DNA from: Nostoc paludosum FACHB-159
Lineage (GTDB): Bacteria > Cyanobacteriota > Cyanobacteriia > Cyanobacteriales > Nostocaceae
NCBI RefSeq assembly: GCF_014698835.1
Contig: NZ_JACJTU010000004.1
Coordinates: forward strand, 265,254 to 329,253
DNA: 64,000 nt
Direction: 5' to 3'
Shown: positions 7,995 through 18,046 of the stretch, one piece after another
Layout of the letters: each line of letters opens with the position of its first letter
Numbering within the stretch: position 1 is the stretch's first letter
Translations under genes and position numbers: made by a program
The notes under the pieces: generated by a model
What the model was told of the DNA's origin: nothing
Databases searched by the model: none
The model's input: only the letters and a program-made list of their open reading frames with translations

Positions 7995-9257
7995 CTAATC
8001 AATAAACATACCTCTTTTGTCGATAATCCGCTCTTGCCCACCAATTTCGACTTTTGCTTGCCCATTCCTAAAAGAATAAGCCATCTTAAACATAGGCTTA
8101 ATTACCCAAGAACCCTTTTCGTCAATATACCCCCACTTGCCAACACTTTCACCACCGAATAAGCTCTCCCTTCTATCAATATTAACTGCTGCCCGTCCTT
8201 CGGAAAATTCGCGAGCCATGTCAAACAGTGCTTGAATAACTAACTTCCCTGTCTGGTCAACATAACCGTACTTGTCACCAATTTTGACCAACTTTGGTGA
8301 GGCAACAGCTAATTGTAAACCTAGTTGAGCTAGGTTTGAAACTTGAAATTTTTGTGAAAAGATAGGCGATTCTAGTCTTAGTTGAGCTAGCTTGAGAGCT
8401 TGCATTTTTACTGAGGTAACAGATGATTGTGAATTGAATAAAGCCAGTTGTAAAGCTTGCAATGCCTCGTCTGCATTTTTGTATCGCTGGCGGAAATCAC
8501 GTTGCACCATTTTTGTTAAAAAATTCGCTAGTCCATCGTTAATTTGAGCATAATCACGCCACCTTAATTCTAAAGTCTCAAATTTTGGTAGTTGTTGTGG
8601 CGTTAATCCAGTCAAAGCTTGGATTGCTGTCATTCCTAAAGCATATACATCACTGCAAAGCTGAGGATGCCCTTCCCATTGCTCACTTGGCATATAGTCA
8701 CGAGTACCAATGGTTATTGTGCTGCTGATTTGTCCTTGAATATTGACTTTGGGTGTGCTTATTTCTTTGATTGCTCCAAAGTCAATGAGAACAAGCTTAT
8801 TATCAAAATATCGTCGCATCAAATTTAATGGCTTAATATCTCGGTGAATTACATTATGTTGATGGACAAAAGCTAGCACCTCCAAAATTTCTTGTAAAAG
8901 TTGAATTACATCAGCTTCACTCCACGGTTTTCCTGAAATGATTTCGTTACTCAGGTCATGGCCTTCAATGAATTCCTGGACAAGATAAAATTCTCTATTT
9001 TCCTCAAAAAAGTCATACAGTTCAGGAATTTGTGGATGTTCTTTACCCAATTTAAATAGAATTGCCGCTTCCTTCTTAAATCTTTGCTCTGTGTCTAGGT
9101 CTGGCGTTGAGGGTCTTATCAACCGTTTGATAACACATTTATACTTAGGTATGACTGGTAGATCCTGTGGGTATTCAGCCAAATACGTTTCTCCAAACCC
9201 ACCTGATCCTAATTTATCTACAATTTTGTAACGCTGTCGCAGTATATATCCAATCAT
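7995..9257 (-). CDS. Serine/threonine protein kinase with C-terminal WG repeats
   Basis: A 420-aa Hanks-type kinase. The start is placed at ATG 9257, where the usual MIG...RYKIV N-terminus begins; the frame extends to a TTG at 9347. The kinase domain (about 8-275) has the Gly loop GSGGFGETY, the VAIK-equivalent Lys, the catalytic loop HRDIKPLNL and DFG (LIDFGAIKE). After a short linker come two WG repeats (KYGYVDQTGK and KWGYIDEKGS, about 330-420), beta-strand repeats often used for protein binding. There is no membrane segment. The catalytic residues are intact, so an active kinase is expected; the substrate is unknown. Confidence 0.92.
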   Translation of the reverse strand: MIGYILRQRYKIVDKLGSGGFGETYLAEYPQDLPVIPKYKCVIKRLIRPSTPDLDTEQRFKKEAAILFKLGKEHPQIPELYDFFEENREFYLVQEFIEGHDLSNEIISGKPWSEADVIQLLQEILEVLAFVHQHNVIHRDIKPLNLMRRYFDNKLVLIDFGAIKEISTPKVNIQGQISSTITIGTRDYMPSEQWEGHPQLCSDVYALGMTAIQALTGLTPQQLPKFETLELRWRDYAQINDGLANFLTKMVQRDFRQRYKNADEALQALQLALFNSQSSVTSVKMQALKLAQLRLESPIFSQKFQVSNLAQLGLQLAVASPKLVKIGDKYGYVDQTGKLVIQALFDMAREFSEGRAAVNIDRRESLFGGESVGKWGYIDEKGSWVIKPMFKMAYSFRNGQAKVEIGGQERIIDKRGMFID

Positions 9258-9389
9258 GATGCTGATGCTAGATGCCCCTTTGTGTAGATTTTGGCACAAT
9301 TTATCCTCTAACAGCATCCTTGCTGCTAAATACTCTCTTATCCTCAATAAACTAAGCTAGAAATAACACTTTTAACACTAGATAAAATC

Positions 9390-10097
9390 ATGGTTGAGCA
9401 ACTTCTAATCAATAATGATGATTACTATGTGCCAGATGCCAACCAGTTAGTCACTGAAGATGATACACCTGTGGATAATTTTGCTTCAGAAAAACAACAA
9501 CGTCTCTTAGTTGGCTCTCTTTACAGTTCTGCACAGCAACATACTTTTTTAGCAGCAGCGAATGTTGGCATTTACCATACAGACGGTCAACCAGCAATTG
9601 TACCCGATATCTTTCTCAGCTTGGATGTGCAAGTGCCTGAAAATTGGTGGGAAAAACAAAATCGTTGTTATATGGTTTGGCGTTTTGGCAAACCTCCAGA
9701 AGTCGTAATTGAAATTGTCTCTAATAAAGAAGGTGATGAACTAGGTAAAAAGCTACAAATTTATGAACATATGCGGGCTAGTTACTACATCATATATGAC
9801 CCAAATCAACAATTAGGAGAAAAAGTAGTACGCGTTTATGAATTGAGAGGAAGACGTTACTTTGAAAGTCAAGAAACTTGGCTTGAACAAGTTGGTTTAG
9901 GTATAACTTTATGGGAAGGTGAATTTGAAAGTAGACACGATAGTTGGTTACGCTGGTGTCAGCAAGACGGAACTATTCTACCAACTGGAGATGAACGCGC
10001 TTCCCAAGCCGAACAACGCGCCTCCCAAGCTGAACAACGCGCACAAATTCTAGCAGAAAGGCTACGGGCTATGGGCATAGATCCTGACACTATATAA
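9390..10097 (+). CDS. Uma2 family endonuclease (DUF820)
   Basis: A 235-aa protein of the Uma2/DUF820 family, a PD-(D/E)XK nuclease fold greatly expanded in cyanobacteria. The nuclease-type core is visible as IVPDIF (acidic residue, about 70) and EVVIEIVSNKEGDE (about 105), followed by the conserved Tyr-rich stretch ASYYIIYDP. The C-terminus carries two exact ASQAEQR repeats that form a short helical tail before a GIDPD ending common in this family. Its biological role is unknown. It diverges from the upstream kinase, and its 3' end faces miaA. Confidence 0.85.
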   Translation: MVEQLLINNDDYYVPDANQLVTEDDTPVDNFASEKQQRLLVGSLYSSAQQHTFLAAANVGIYHTDGQPAIVPDIFLSLDVQVPENWWEKQNRCYMVWRFGKPPEVVIEIVSNKEGDELGKKLQIYEHMRASYYIIYDPNQQLGEKVVRVYELRGRRYFESQETWLEQVGLGITLWEGEFESRHDSWLRWCQQDGTILPTGDERASQAEQRASQAEQRAQILAERLRAMGIDPDTI

Positions 10098-10104
10098 GGC
10101 ACTC

Positions 10105-10148
10105 ATGTAAAGATGCAAACAAAACTTTGCGTCTTTGCAGCTTTACAT
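10105..10148. terminator. Hairpin between convergent genes
   Basis: ATGTAAAGATGCAAA at 10105-10119 pairs with TTTGCAGCTTTACAT at 10134-10148, a 15-bp stem with one mismatch and a 14-nt loop. It sits in the 65-base gap between the Uma2 gene and miaA. A long A-run follows on the plus strand (a U-run precedes it on the minus strand), so it is not a textbook intrinsic terminator. Its place suggests a bidirectional transcription end or 3' protection hairpin. Confidence 0.45.
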
Positions 10149-10162
10149 AAACAAAAAAAATC

Positions 10163-11071
10163 TCACAACTTTGTACAATTTATAAACTCATGTATTCGCT
10201 GCCAAACCTTCTCTAATAAATCAGAAGCGTCTGCATCAAACCACTCAATTTGTGGATATGCTTTAAACCATGTGCGTTGTCGCTTGGCAAATTGTCTTGT
10301 ATGCAAAACTGTTAATTCTTTCGATTCATTTAAGGAAATATCCCCAGCTAAATATTGTTTGATTTCTTGATAGCCTAAAGTATTCAACAAAGACAAATCA
10401 GCGCCATATTTTTGACAAAGATACTCCACTTCAGCTACCAAACCATTTGCTATCATTTGTTCAGTACGCTGTTGAATACGAGCGCCTAATTTTTCAATAT
10501 CGCAATCCAACCCAATTTGCAAAATCGGATAATTTGGCGGATTCTCCCCTTGCTGTTCTGAAATTGGATATCCAGTAATATAATATACTTCTAATGCTCG
10601 TAAAGTTCGCACTGAATCATTAGCATGAATTTTTTGTGCAGCAACGGGATCGACTTGTTGTAACATTGCATAGAGTTGATTTTGTCCCAGAGATTCCAGT
10701 TGCGATCGCAATTCATTCTGCGGTGCCACACGAGGAATTTTCAGCCCTTGGACAATAGAACGTATGTATAAACCAGTACCACCAACCATGAAGATAGGTG
10801 ACACAGATGGAAGAGAATTGATTAAGGCTTGCGCTTTTTGTTGGTAGTCTGCTACTGTCATCGTGTCTGTCGGGTCGCAGATATCTATTAAATAGTGCGG
10901 CACTAATTTTTGTTCGGCCATACTTGGCTTTGCCGTACCAATATCAAACTCCCGATAAACCTGGCGAGAGTCAGCACTGAGAATTACAGAACCCAACCGC
11001 ATTGCCAAAGCCAAAGCCAACCCCGACTTACCTGTTGCCGTCGTCCCACAAATTACAATTAATTTTGTCAT
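10163..11071 (-). CDS. miaA: tRNA dimethylallyltransferase MiaA
   Basis: A 302-aa cytoplasmic enzyme that transfers a dimethylallyl group to A37 of tRNAs reading UNN codons. The P-loop is GTTATGKS (about 9-16), followed by SADSRQVY, which contacts substrate, the DYQQKA region, GGTGLY and the late motif TRQFAKRQRTWF. Length fits the family. The start is the ATG at 11071. Upstream spacer contains TTAGTCA repeats. The gene is convergent with the Uma2 gene and divergent from gyrB. Confidence 0.96.
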   Translation of the reverse strand: MTKLIVICGTTATGKSGLALALAMRLGSVILSADSRQVYREFDIGTAKPSMAEQKLVPHYLIDICDPTDTMTVADYQQKAQALINSLPSVSPIFMVGGTGLYIRSIVQGLKIPRVAPQNELRSQLESLGQNQLYAMLQQVDPVAAQKIHANDSVRTLRALEVYYITGYPISEQQGENPPNYPILQIGLDCDIEKLGARIQQRTEQMIANGLVAEVEYLCQKYGADLSLLNTLGYQEIKQYLAGDISLNESKELTVLHTRQFAKRQRTWFKAYPQIEWFDADASDLLEKVWQRIHEFINCTKL

Positions 11072-11210
11072 TAGTCATTAGTCATTAGTCATTGGTTATT
11101 GGGCATAGGGCATTGAGAAGTGTTGGAGGTGTGGGAGGATGGGGAAGAAATCTTTCCCCCCACACTCCCCACACTCCCCACACTCCCCTGCCCCTCCGCC
11201 CCTCCGCCCT
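11072..11210. repeat. Repeat cluster including a GTGGGAGG hairpin element
   Basis: From 11072 there are three TTAGTCA units, then GGGCATAGGGCATTG text. Next, at 11120-11190, comes a foldback: GTGTGGGAGGATGGGGAA followed by AAATC, then TTTCCCCCCACAC and three CCACACTCC units. The same foldback with the same GAAGAAATCTTTCCCC centre occurs at about 24384-24440. The element is non-coding and lies in the leader upstream of gyrB. Confidence 0.7.
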
Positions 11211-11354
11211 CTTACACGGGACTGCAACCCCTGTATAAACTTCTCTTGAAAATGCCCTACAGACGCCAGCAAGGCTTTTGTGTTACAATTTTGGAGTGTT
11301 TTTACTTTTATTTGCCTTTCGGCGAGTTAAACCCCACGCATCAGGAGAATTTAC

Positions 11355-13292
11355 ATGACGAGCAGTTACAGTGCCGATCAGATTCAAGTTCTGGAAGGTC
11401 TGGAAGCCGTCCGCAAACGACCAGGAATGTACATCGGTACTACAGGGCCGCGAGGACTCCACCATTTAGTTTACGAGGTGGTGGACAATTCAATTGATGA
11501 GGCTTTGGCGGGTTACTGCACCCATATAGAGGTGGATATCAATGCTGATGGTTCTGTAACTGTAACAGATGATGGTCGCGGTATTCCCACAGATACTCAC
11601 TCACGAACGGGAAAATCAGCTTTGGAAACCGTGATGACGGTACTGCACGCCGGGGGTAAGTTTGGCGGCGGTGGCTATAAAGTTTCTGGAGGATTACATG
11701 GAGTTGGTATTTCTGTAGTTAATGCCTTATCTGAGATTGTAGAAGTTACAGTTTGGCGAGATAAAAAGGTTCATACCCAACGCTATGAACGGGGCACACC
11801 AGTTACCGATTTGCAAGTCAAGCCTTATAAAGAAGCTAGAACTGGAACTTCTGTCACCTTCAAGCCAGATACCCAAATTTTTACCACTAGCATTGAGTTT
11901 GATTACATTACTTTATCAGGTCGCTTACGGGAATTAGCGTATCTGAACGCTGGTGTCAAAATTACCTTTACTGACCACCGCCTAGAATTACTCAAAAGCG
12001 ATACACCCAAGGTAGAATCCTACGAATACAAGGGTGGTATTAAAGAGTATATCTCTTACATGAACCGTGAAAAGCAACCACTACATGAAGAGATTATCTA
12101 TGTCCAGGGCGAACGGAACAACGTTCAAGTGGAAGTTTCTTTACAGTGGTGTACTGATGCTTATACGGATAATGTGTTAGGCTTTGCTAACAATATTCGC
12201 ACGGTTGATGGTGGTACGCACTTAGAAGGGTTGAAAGCAGTTCTGACTCGCACGTTAAATGCGATCGCCCGCAAGCGAAATAAAATTAAAGAAAATGAAC
12301 CCAACCTGAGTGGCGAACACGTCCGCGAAGGTTTAACGGCGGTAATTTCTGTAAAAGTCCCCGATCCAGAATTTGAAGGACAAACCAAAACCAAACTCGG
12401 TAACACCGAAGTCAGGGGAATTGTCGATTCTTTGGTAGGAGAAGTGCTCACCGAATATCTAGAATTTCACCCCAGTATCGCTGATGCGATTTTAGATAAA
12501 GCCATCCAAGCTTTCAAAGCCGCAGAAGCCGCGCGTCATGCACGGGAATTAGTCAGACGCAAATCGGTACTGGAATCTTCACCATTACCTGGTAAATTGG
12601 CAGATTGTAGTTCTCGCGATCCCAGCGAATCAGAAATTTTCATCGTAGAAGGGGACTCAGCCGCTGGAAGTGCCAAGCAAGGGCGCGATCGCCGCACTCA
12701 AGCGATCTTGCCTCTACGTGGTAAAATTCTCAACATTGAAAAAACCGACGACGCCAAAATTTATAAAAATAACGAAGTTCAAGCGTTAATTACAGCACTC
12801 GGTTTAGGTGTCAAAGGCGAAGAATTCGATTCCACCCAACTGCGCTATCACCGCATCGTGATTATGACTGACGCTGACGTAGATGGAGCGCACATCCGGA
12901 CTTTGTTGTTAACTTTCTTCTATCGCTATCAGCGATCGCTCATTGAACAAGGCTTTATTTATATTGCTTGTCCGCCACTGTTTAAGGTAGAACGCGGGCG
13001 CAATCATGAATATTGCTACAGCGATCGCGACAAAGACCAAGTTATCGCCAAATTTCCAGCCAACGCCAACTACACCATCCAACGCTTCAAAGGTTTGGGT
13101 GAAATGATGCCACAACAACTCTGGGACACCACAATGAACCCAGAAACTCGCAAAATGAAGCAAGTCGAAATTGAAGACGCCGCCGAAGCCGATCGCATTT
13201 TTACTATTTTAATGGGCGATCGTGTCGCACCTCGAAGAGAATTCATTGAAACCTATGGTTCTAAACTCAACTTCACGGATCTAGATATTTAA
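11355..13292 (+). CDS. gyrB: DNA gyrase subunit B
   Basis: A 645-aa GyrB, the ATPase and TOPRIM subunit of gyrase that introduces negative supercoils with GyrA. The GHKL ATPase is at the N-terminus ([25 protein letters not shown]). The transducer is in the middle, and the TOPRIM domain has [15 protein letters not shown] and the acidic DADVDGAHI. The C-terminal FKGLGEM segment binds GyrA. AGGAG lies 8 bases before the ATG. Length matches other cyanobacterial GyrB. gyrA is 6 kb away and on the other strand, so the two are not an operon. Confidence 0.98.
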   Translation: MTSSYSADQIQVLEGLEAVRKRPGMYIGTTGPRGLHHLVYEVVDNSIDEALAGYCTHIEVDINADGSVTVTDDGRGIPTDTHSRTGKSALETVMTVLHAGGKFGGGGYKVSGGLHGVGISVVNALSEIVEVTVWRDKKVHTQRYERGTPVTDLQVKPYKEARTGTSVTFKPDTQIFTTSIEFDYITLSGRLRELAYLNAGVKITFTDHRLELLKSDTPKVESYEYKGGIKEYISYMNREKQPLHEEIIYVQGERNNVQVEVSLQWCTDAYTDNVLGFANNIRTVDGGTHLEGLKAVLTRTLNAIARKRNKIKENEPNLSGEHVREGLTAVISVKVPDPEFEGQTKTKLGNTEVRGIVDSLVGEVLTEYLEFHPSIADAILDKAIQAFKAAEAARHARELVRRKSVLESSPLPGKLADCSSRDPSESEIFIVEGDSAAGSAKQGRDRRTQAILPLRGKILNIEKTDDAKIYKNNEVQALITALGLGVKGEEFDSTQLRYHRIVIMTDADVDGAHIRTLLLTFFYRYQRSLIEQGFIYIACPPLFKVERGRNHEYCYSDRDKDQVIAKFPANANYTIQRFKGLGEMMPQQLWDTTMNPETRKMKQVEIEDAAEADRIFTILMGDRVAPRREFIETYGSKLNFTDLDI

Positions 13293-13332
13293 TTCAATTT
13301 TTTCTCATCACTCTAATAATTTGTGACCCTGG

Positions 13333-13373
13333 TAATGGGTAATGGATAGAAAATCTATTACCCATTATTTTTT
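13333..13373 (+). terminator. Intrinsic terminator of gyrB
   Basis: TAATGGGTAAT at 13333-13343 pairs perfectly with ATTACCCATTA at 13357-13367, giving an 11-bp stem. A run of six T residues follows at once. It lies 41 bases past the gyrB stop codon. Confidence 0.85.
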
Positions 13374-13722
13374 GATTACTGCTATTATTTCCATCTTTAT
13401 CCAAAGGTAAATCTTAAAATTTAACCCAGGCAAAAGACAACAGGCAACAGGGTTATCGAAGAATACAATTCAGATAAAAGGACAATCCTTACCTAGAGAA
13501 GCAATTGCTCAGTATCCTTAAAATTTACTATAACTGTACTGCTACATAATTAAAAATCGAAAAACTTAAGTCTTTTGACTGATGGCAAACTAAAAAATTG
13601 GTCAATGTTTTGTTTTAATATTTTTTCTGACTACAAACTATACCGTTAGATAAGTGACTATATTCATCAATTCATTAATTATTGTCAATAATTACCTATT
13701 CAACTGGATTTTAAACAAAGTT
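13374..13722. other. Intergenic region upstream of the fasciclin gene
   Basis: An AT-rich stretch of about 350 bases. No gene, tRNA or strong hairpin is seen. It presumably contains the promoter for the fasciclin lipoprotein gene, but no convincing -10/-35 pair can be singled out. Confidence 0.5.
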
Positions 13723-14361
13723 ATGAAAGTGACTAAAGACATAGTAGGAAAAATATTTTTTAATATTGTTGGCATAAGTAGTTTGGTTGCTCTGTCTGCT
13801 TGCGCTGAGCCTGTCACTGAAACTCCCACAGCAACTATCCCTCCGGTTACTCAAACCCCCATAACAACTCCTTCTCCCATCACACAAACTCCCGCTCCCA
13901 GCCAAAATTTAGCAGAGCTGGCAAAATCAGCAGTAGCTCAGGGACAGTTTCAAACTCTCATAAAAGCAGTGGGAGCCGCCGGCATAAATGAACAATTGAC
14001 TACACCAGGCCCTTACACAGTTTTTGCACCTACTGACGCAGCTTTCTCTGCTTTACCAAAAGCTACTTTAGATAAACTTTTACAACCTGCTAACAAGCAA
14101 CAATTAGTCAGGCTTTTGGCTTACCACGTTATACCCGGTCGAATTACCTCCCAAGAGTTAAAATCCGGACAAGTAAAAACTATGGAAGGCACTCCCGTAA
14201 AAATTACAGTCGATCCTAGTACTAAAACTATAACCGTCAACAACGCTAAAGTGACTCAGCCCGATATCCCAGCTAGCAATGGCATCGTTCACATAGTTGA
14301 CCGGGTAATTGTTCCACCCAATTTTCCCGCAAGTTTAAATGCCACGCCAACACCACGGTAG
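13723..14361 (+). CDS. Fasciclin (FAS1) domain lipoprotein
   Basis: A 212-aa exported protein. I use the ATG at 13723, since it gives a compact signal peptide ending in the lipobox LSAC (Cys28 or so); the frame is open back to a GTG at 13654. After a Thr/Pro-rich linker of about 40 residues there is one FAS1 domain. It has the H1 motif PGPYTVFAPTDAAFSAL, the YHVIPG segment and the H2-type ending NGIVHIVDRVIVPP. FAS1 lipoproteins are cell-surface adhesion or sensory proteins; the ligand is unknown. A weak hairpin follows near 14412-14449. Confidence 0.9.
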   Translation: MKVTKDIVGKIFFNIVGISSLVALSACAEPVTETPTATIPPVTQTPITTPSPITQTPAPSQNLAELAKSAVAQGQFQTLIKAVGAAGINEQLTTPGPYTVFAPTDAAFSALPKATLDKLLQPANKQQLVRLLAYHVIPGRITSQELKSGQVKTMEGTPVKITVDPSTKTITVNNAKVTQPDIPASNGIVHIVDRVIVPPNFPASLNATPTPR

Positions 14362-15917
14362 TTGGAAAAAGTTAATACATCTATGATTTCTCAAACCTGA
14401 CTTGACCTTTTTTAGGACAAGGAGAAAAATAAAAACTCCTTTTTCCTAAGGTTTTGGGAACTTATAAATTCAAGCCCGCAAGAATTATAATTCATTAATA
14501 CATATACTACAAGAAAAACTCAATTTTTCAGTTAGCAACTCATCATATAATTTTATTTATTGTAAAGATTTAAAAAAACCAATGTTAAAGTACCAATAAA
14601 ATACCAACATTGTTGGAAGCCAGTCAATGAATACCTTGTGTCCCAACTCGCTGACTTAATTGCGCCCACCAGTGAGAAACACATTTGTTATGCTTGAATA
14701 ACATAACTAAATATCATCTATCAAACAACAGTTAATAAGTATCTTGAGGATTTCTCATAATCAGATGACAAAACCATCAGAATTTACTGGATGAGAAGTA
14801 TTTAAAATAACAAATACTTTACGTAAAAAAGCTTCTTAACCAAGTTATCAGGCAAATCTTTGATTTTTCTTTGCTCAATACAATGCCTAGTGGGAGCAAA
14901 CACCATCTGACTGAAAACTTGTTAATATCTTCATGTACTACCCTGGAAATAGCTATTGCATCGCATGTATTCAATGTACTTCTGCCTTAGGTAAACTAAT
15001 ATCAACGATTTTTCAGGGCAAATCATTTTTGAATTGATTAAAATATCGTTGTATACAATAAGAAGAGTTTGTCAAGTTTCATAGGGCTGAAATCGCCACA
15101 GTGCGCTAACGTGTGAATAAGACCAAATTAGTTAAACCTAAAGCGATCTGCTATCAGGTCGATTCTGCGACAACCTCAACTCCTCAGTTAAGGTAATGAT
15201 TACGCAAAAGGTTAACTTATTTTAGGCAAGTACCACGGCTGTTGTTGTATTTATTCATAGGAAAACCCACTTTGATCCAAGGACTGATAATTTATGAAGG
15301 AAATGTAAAATAGGTAGGTTAAGGCTTTTCACCTGAGTTAACATAACAATGCACTCTTTCTCAGTAATTAATGTTGTGTAAAATACATGAAATCGAGCCA
15401 AACAAAGTGTACTTAACTTTTAAACGTAATCAAAGAACCACTGCAATTCCGAGAAGTCTAGAAAATATTTAAGGGTGTAATTCCCGTGTTTAATGTCTTT
15501 TTGGTAAAAGTGGCTAACACTTGTTTAATAAATTCATGATCGATACACAAAATAGAGTGCAATTTCTGTGAAACAGGCTACAATCGGAAGAGTCTTTACT
15601 ACGAAAATCTGCCAAAAGTCTGAATTTGTTTGTATCAAGTTGGCAAGTTTTTGGTAAAGGTGAGTCTTTTTTTAAGACCAGTCCTTAAAAAATATGTGTG
15701 ATAGCAACACATATGACATTTACTTTCATTGAGCAAGTCACCTTTTAGTAGTGACTTAAACTAAAGTAAAAAGCCCTCCAACAGAGGTGCAAAAGTGCCG
15801 AAAATATTTTTGGTAAATCTGCCAAAAAGTTTATTTTCGGTTGTCAACAAGCTCGTTTTAAAGAGCATTAAACACATCTTGAGTAATTGATTCTGCAAGG
15901 AGCATGAGGAACGCGGC
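14362..15917. other. Long non-coding region and structured leader of sigA
   Basis: This 1.55-kb stretch has no convincing gene on either strand and no tRNA. The first kilobase is plain AT-rich sequence. The last 450 bases have clear structure. TTTTTGGTAAA occurs three times, at 15499, 15648 and 15807. AATCTGCCAAAA occurs at 15606 and 15816. Hairpins are seen at about 15691-15716 (ATATGTGT/ACACATAT), 15736-15758 (AAGTCAC/GTGACTT) and 15798-15840 (CCGAAAATA/TATTTTCGG with an inner TTTTTGG/CCAAAAA stem). I read it as a long sigA promoter and 5' leader; a small RNA gene cannot be excluded. Confidence 0.55.
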
Positions 15918-17087
15918 ATGAACCAGGCTAACAACGTACTCGAAAGCATATATCAGCCTGACCTAGAAATAATGAATCAGCCTGAGCTCGAGTTAGAAGA
16001 ACTCTTAATTGATGATGAAGAGGACTTGCTGATCGTAGATGAAGGTGAAGATGAGTTTTTAGAGCCTCAGTCTGATGAGGACGACGCAAAGTCTGGAAAA
16101 GCCGCTAAATCGCGTCGTCGGACACAAAGCAAGAAAAAGCACTATACAGAAGATTCGATTCGGCTTTACTTGCAAGAGATTGGTAGAATTCGTCTATTGC
16201 GGGCAGATGAAGAAATTGAATTGGCCCGTAAAATTGCTGATTTGCTCGAATTAGAAAGGGTACGGGAAAGACTTTCAGAACAGTTAGATCGCGATCCTCG
16301 CGATAGTGAATGGGCAGAAGCCGTGCAACTGCCACTACCAGCTTTTCGTTATCGCCTGCATGTTGGACGCAGGGCGAAAGACAAGATGGTGCAATCTAAC
16401 TTGCGTCTTGTAGTTTCAATTGCTAAGAAATACATGAATCGTGGTTTGTCATTCCAAGACTTAATTCAAGAAGGCAGTCTTGGTTTGATTCGCGCCGCTG
16501 AAAAGTTTGACCACGAAAAGGGTTATAAGTTTTCTACCTACGCTACATGGTGGATTCGTCAAGCAATTACCCGCGCGATCGCCGATCAATCCCGCACAAT
16601 TCGTCTTCCTGTCCATCTTTACGAAACCATTTCTCGAATTAAGAAAACTACCAAATTATTATCTCAAGAAATGGGTCGCAAACCCACGGAAGAAGAAATC
16701 GCCACTCGTATGGAAATGACCATTGAGAAGTTGCGGTTTATTGCTAAATCAGCCCAATTACCTATTTCATTAGAAACGCCCATTGGCAAAGAAGAAGACT
16801 CTCGCTTGGGCGATTTTATTGAATCCGATGGTGAAACACCAGAAGATCAAGTTTCCAAAAATCTGCTGCGCGAAGACCTAGAAAAAGTCCTCGATAGTCT
16901 TAGCCCTCGCGAACGCGATGTTCTCAGACTACGCTACGGCTTGGATGATGGTCGGATGAAGACACTTGAAGAAATTGGGCAGATTTTCAACGTCACTCGC
17001 GAACGCATTCGTCAAATTGAAGCGAAGGCACTCCGCAAGTTACGTCATCCAAATCGCAACAGCGTTCTCAAGGAATATATTCGGTAA
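15918..17087 (+). CDS. sigA: Group 1 RNA polymerase sigma factor SigA (RpoD)
   Basis: A 389-aa principal sigma factor of the cyanobacterial SigA type. The acidic N-terminal part (about 20-60, rich in Asp and Glu) takes the place of region 1.1. Region 1.2 starts at [13 protein letters not shown]. Region 2 has [19 protein letters not shown] and the -10-reading helix [10 protein letters not shown]. Region 3 follows, and region 4 has [15 protein letters not shown], which reads -35. GAGGA lies 8 bases before the ATG. The gene has an unusually long structured leader upstream and an intrinsic terminator downstream. Confidence 0.97.
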   Translation: MNQANNVLESIYQPDLEIMNQPELELEELLIDDEEDLLIVDEGEDEFLEPQSDEDDAKSGKAAKSRRRTQSKKKHYTEDSIRLYLQEIGRIRLLRADEEIELARKIADLLELERVRERLSEQLDRDPRDSEWAEAVQLPLPAFRYRLHVGRRAKDKMVQSNLRLVVSIAKKYMNRGLSFQDLIQEGSLGLIRAAEKFDHEKGYKFSTYATWWIRQAITRAIADQSRTIRLPVHLYETISRIKKTTKLLSQEMGRKPTEEEIATRMEMTIEKLRFIAKSAQLPISLETPIGKEEDSRLGDFIESDGETPEDQVSKNLLREDLEKVLDSLSPRERDVLRLRYGLDDGRMKTLEEIGQIFNVTRERIRQIEAKALRKLRHPNRNSVLKEYIR

Positions 17088-17150
17088 TCAAGAGTCATTT
17101 ATCAATAGTCATTAGTGAATAAACTCACAAATGGCTAATAAAAAACAAAT

Positions 17151-17187
17151 AAAAACCTGGTAGTGGGTAATCACTCCAGGTTTTTTT
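17151..17187 (+). terminator. Intrinsic terminator of sigA
   Basis: AAAAACCTGG at 17151-17160 pairs with CCAGGTTTTT at 17176-17185, and further T residues follow. The loop is 15 bases and can itself pair in part (TAGTGGG/CACT). It lies about 65 bases past the stop codon. Confidence 0.85.
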
Positions 17188-17304
17188 ATTTATGGGTCAT
17201 TTCAGATATTAAAACTTATACCAATTTGAAATTTGAAAAATGAATTTGCAGAACCCTTTCTGGAAAAGAAATTCTCAATTCAAAATCTAAAATTCAAAAT
17301 GGTA

Positions 17305-17487
17305 TTAGAGGATACCCCAGAAGTGCAAGAAACCTTGGCCAGAAAAAAGTTCAACTAATACTGCCGCTAAAAAGCCAATCATTGCTAGGCGGCCGTTCCA
17401 AATTTCTGCTTGTGGAGTAAAGCCCCAACGCCAAGCATTACGATCTTCAACTACAGGAGTAGTGACTTTTGTTGTTGCATTTGTCAT
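17305..17487 (-). CDS. High-light-inducible protein (Hli, one-helix chlorophyll-binding)
   Basis: A 60-aa thylakoid protein of the Hli/Scp family. The single membrane helix carries the chlorophyll-binding signature [17 protein letters not shown] (about 28-45), with Glu, Asn and Arg in the usual ExxNGR arrangement, preceded by [11 protein letters not shown]. It binds chlorophyll and carotenoid and protects photosystem assembly under light stress. The ATG at 17487 is chosen because GGAG lies about 8 bases upstream; the upstream in-frame GTG would overlap that site. Confidence 0.93.
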   Translation of the reverse strand: MTNATTKVTTPVVEDRNAWRWGFTPQAEIWNGRLAMIGFLAAVLVELFSGQGFLHFWGIL

Positions 17488-18046
17488 GGTTATCACTCCA
17501 AATTCTATTTTTAACTTTTATTGCCTTACGTAAACTAATATAACAAATATTTTAATAAAAACAACGATTATTATATTTTTGTTGCAATGTCTTGACATTG
17601 GATGTGGTAGTAAATCAACAAGTATTAAAACATCTATCTTTCGATACAACTATTTAAGACTTTTGTAGAGCAGAGTAAATTATTGAGATTTTTTATCAAT
17701 TATTTTAACATCTAAGCAGTTATGGATGGCTATAATCTTTGAAAAACAAGAATTTAAATTCCAAATAATATGTATTAACTATGAATTAATTAGTATTTAT
17801 TAGCATTAATTTAGAAATCTAGGGTACGGTTCATAGGTTAAAAGTCCGTTGTTTAGCAATCTTGTAGTTGAAGACTTAAATAATTAACAGTGGTTGCGAT
17901 CTACCCACTTACTAAAAGTATTAATTTAGCTTTGTCATCAAGATAGTTAAGTTAGAGTTATTACAAATAAAACTAATTTATAATTTAAAGCAATTTCTAT
18001 TTAATAAATTAATGCTTAGACTGTTTGTTAGTAGATCAAAAAACTT
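17488..18046. other. AT-rich divergent intergenic region
   Basis: About 560 bases between the divergent hli and methyltransferase genes. It is very AT-rich and has no open frame, tRNA or strong hairpin. It must hold both promoters. Light-responsive sequences are plausible for hli, but none can be identified by eye. Confidence 0.5.
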
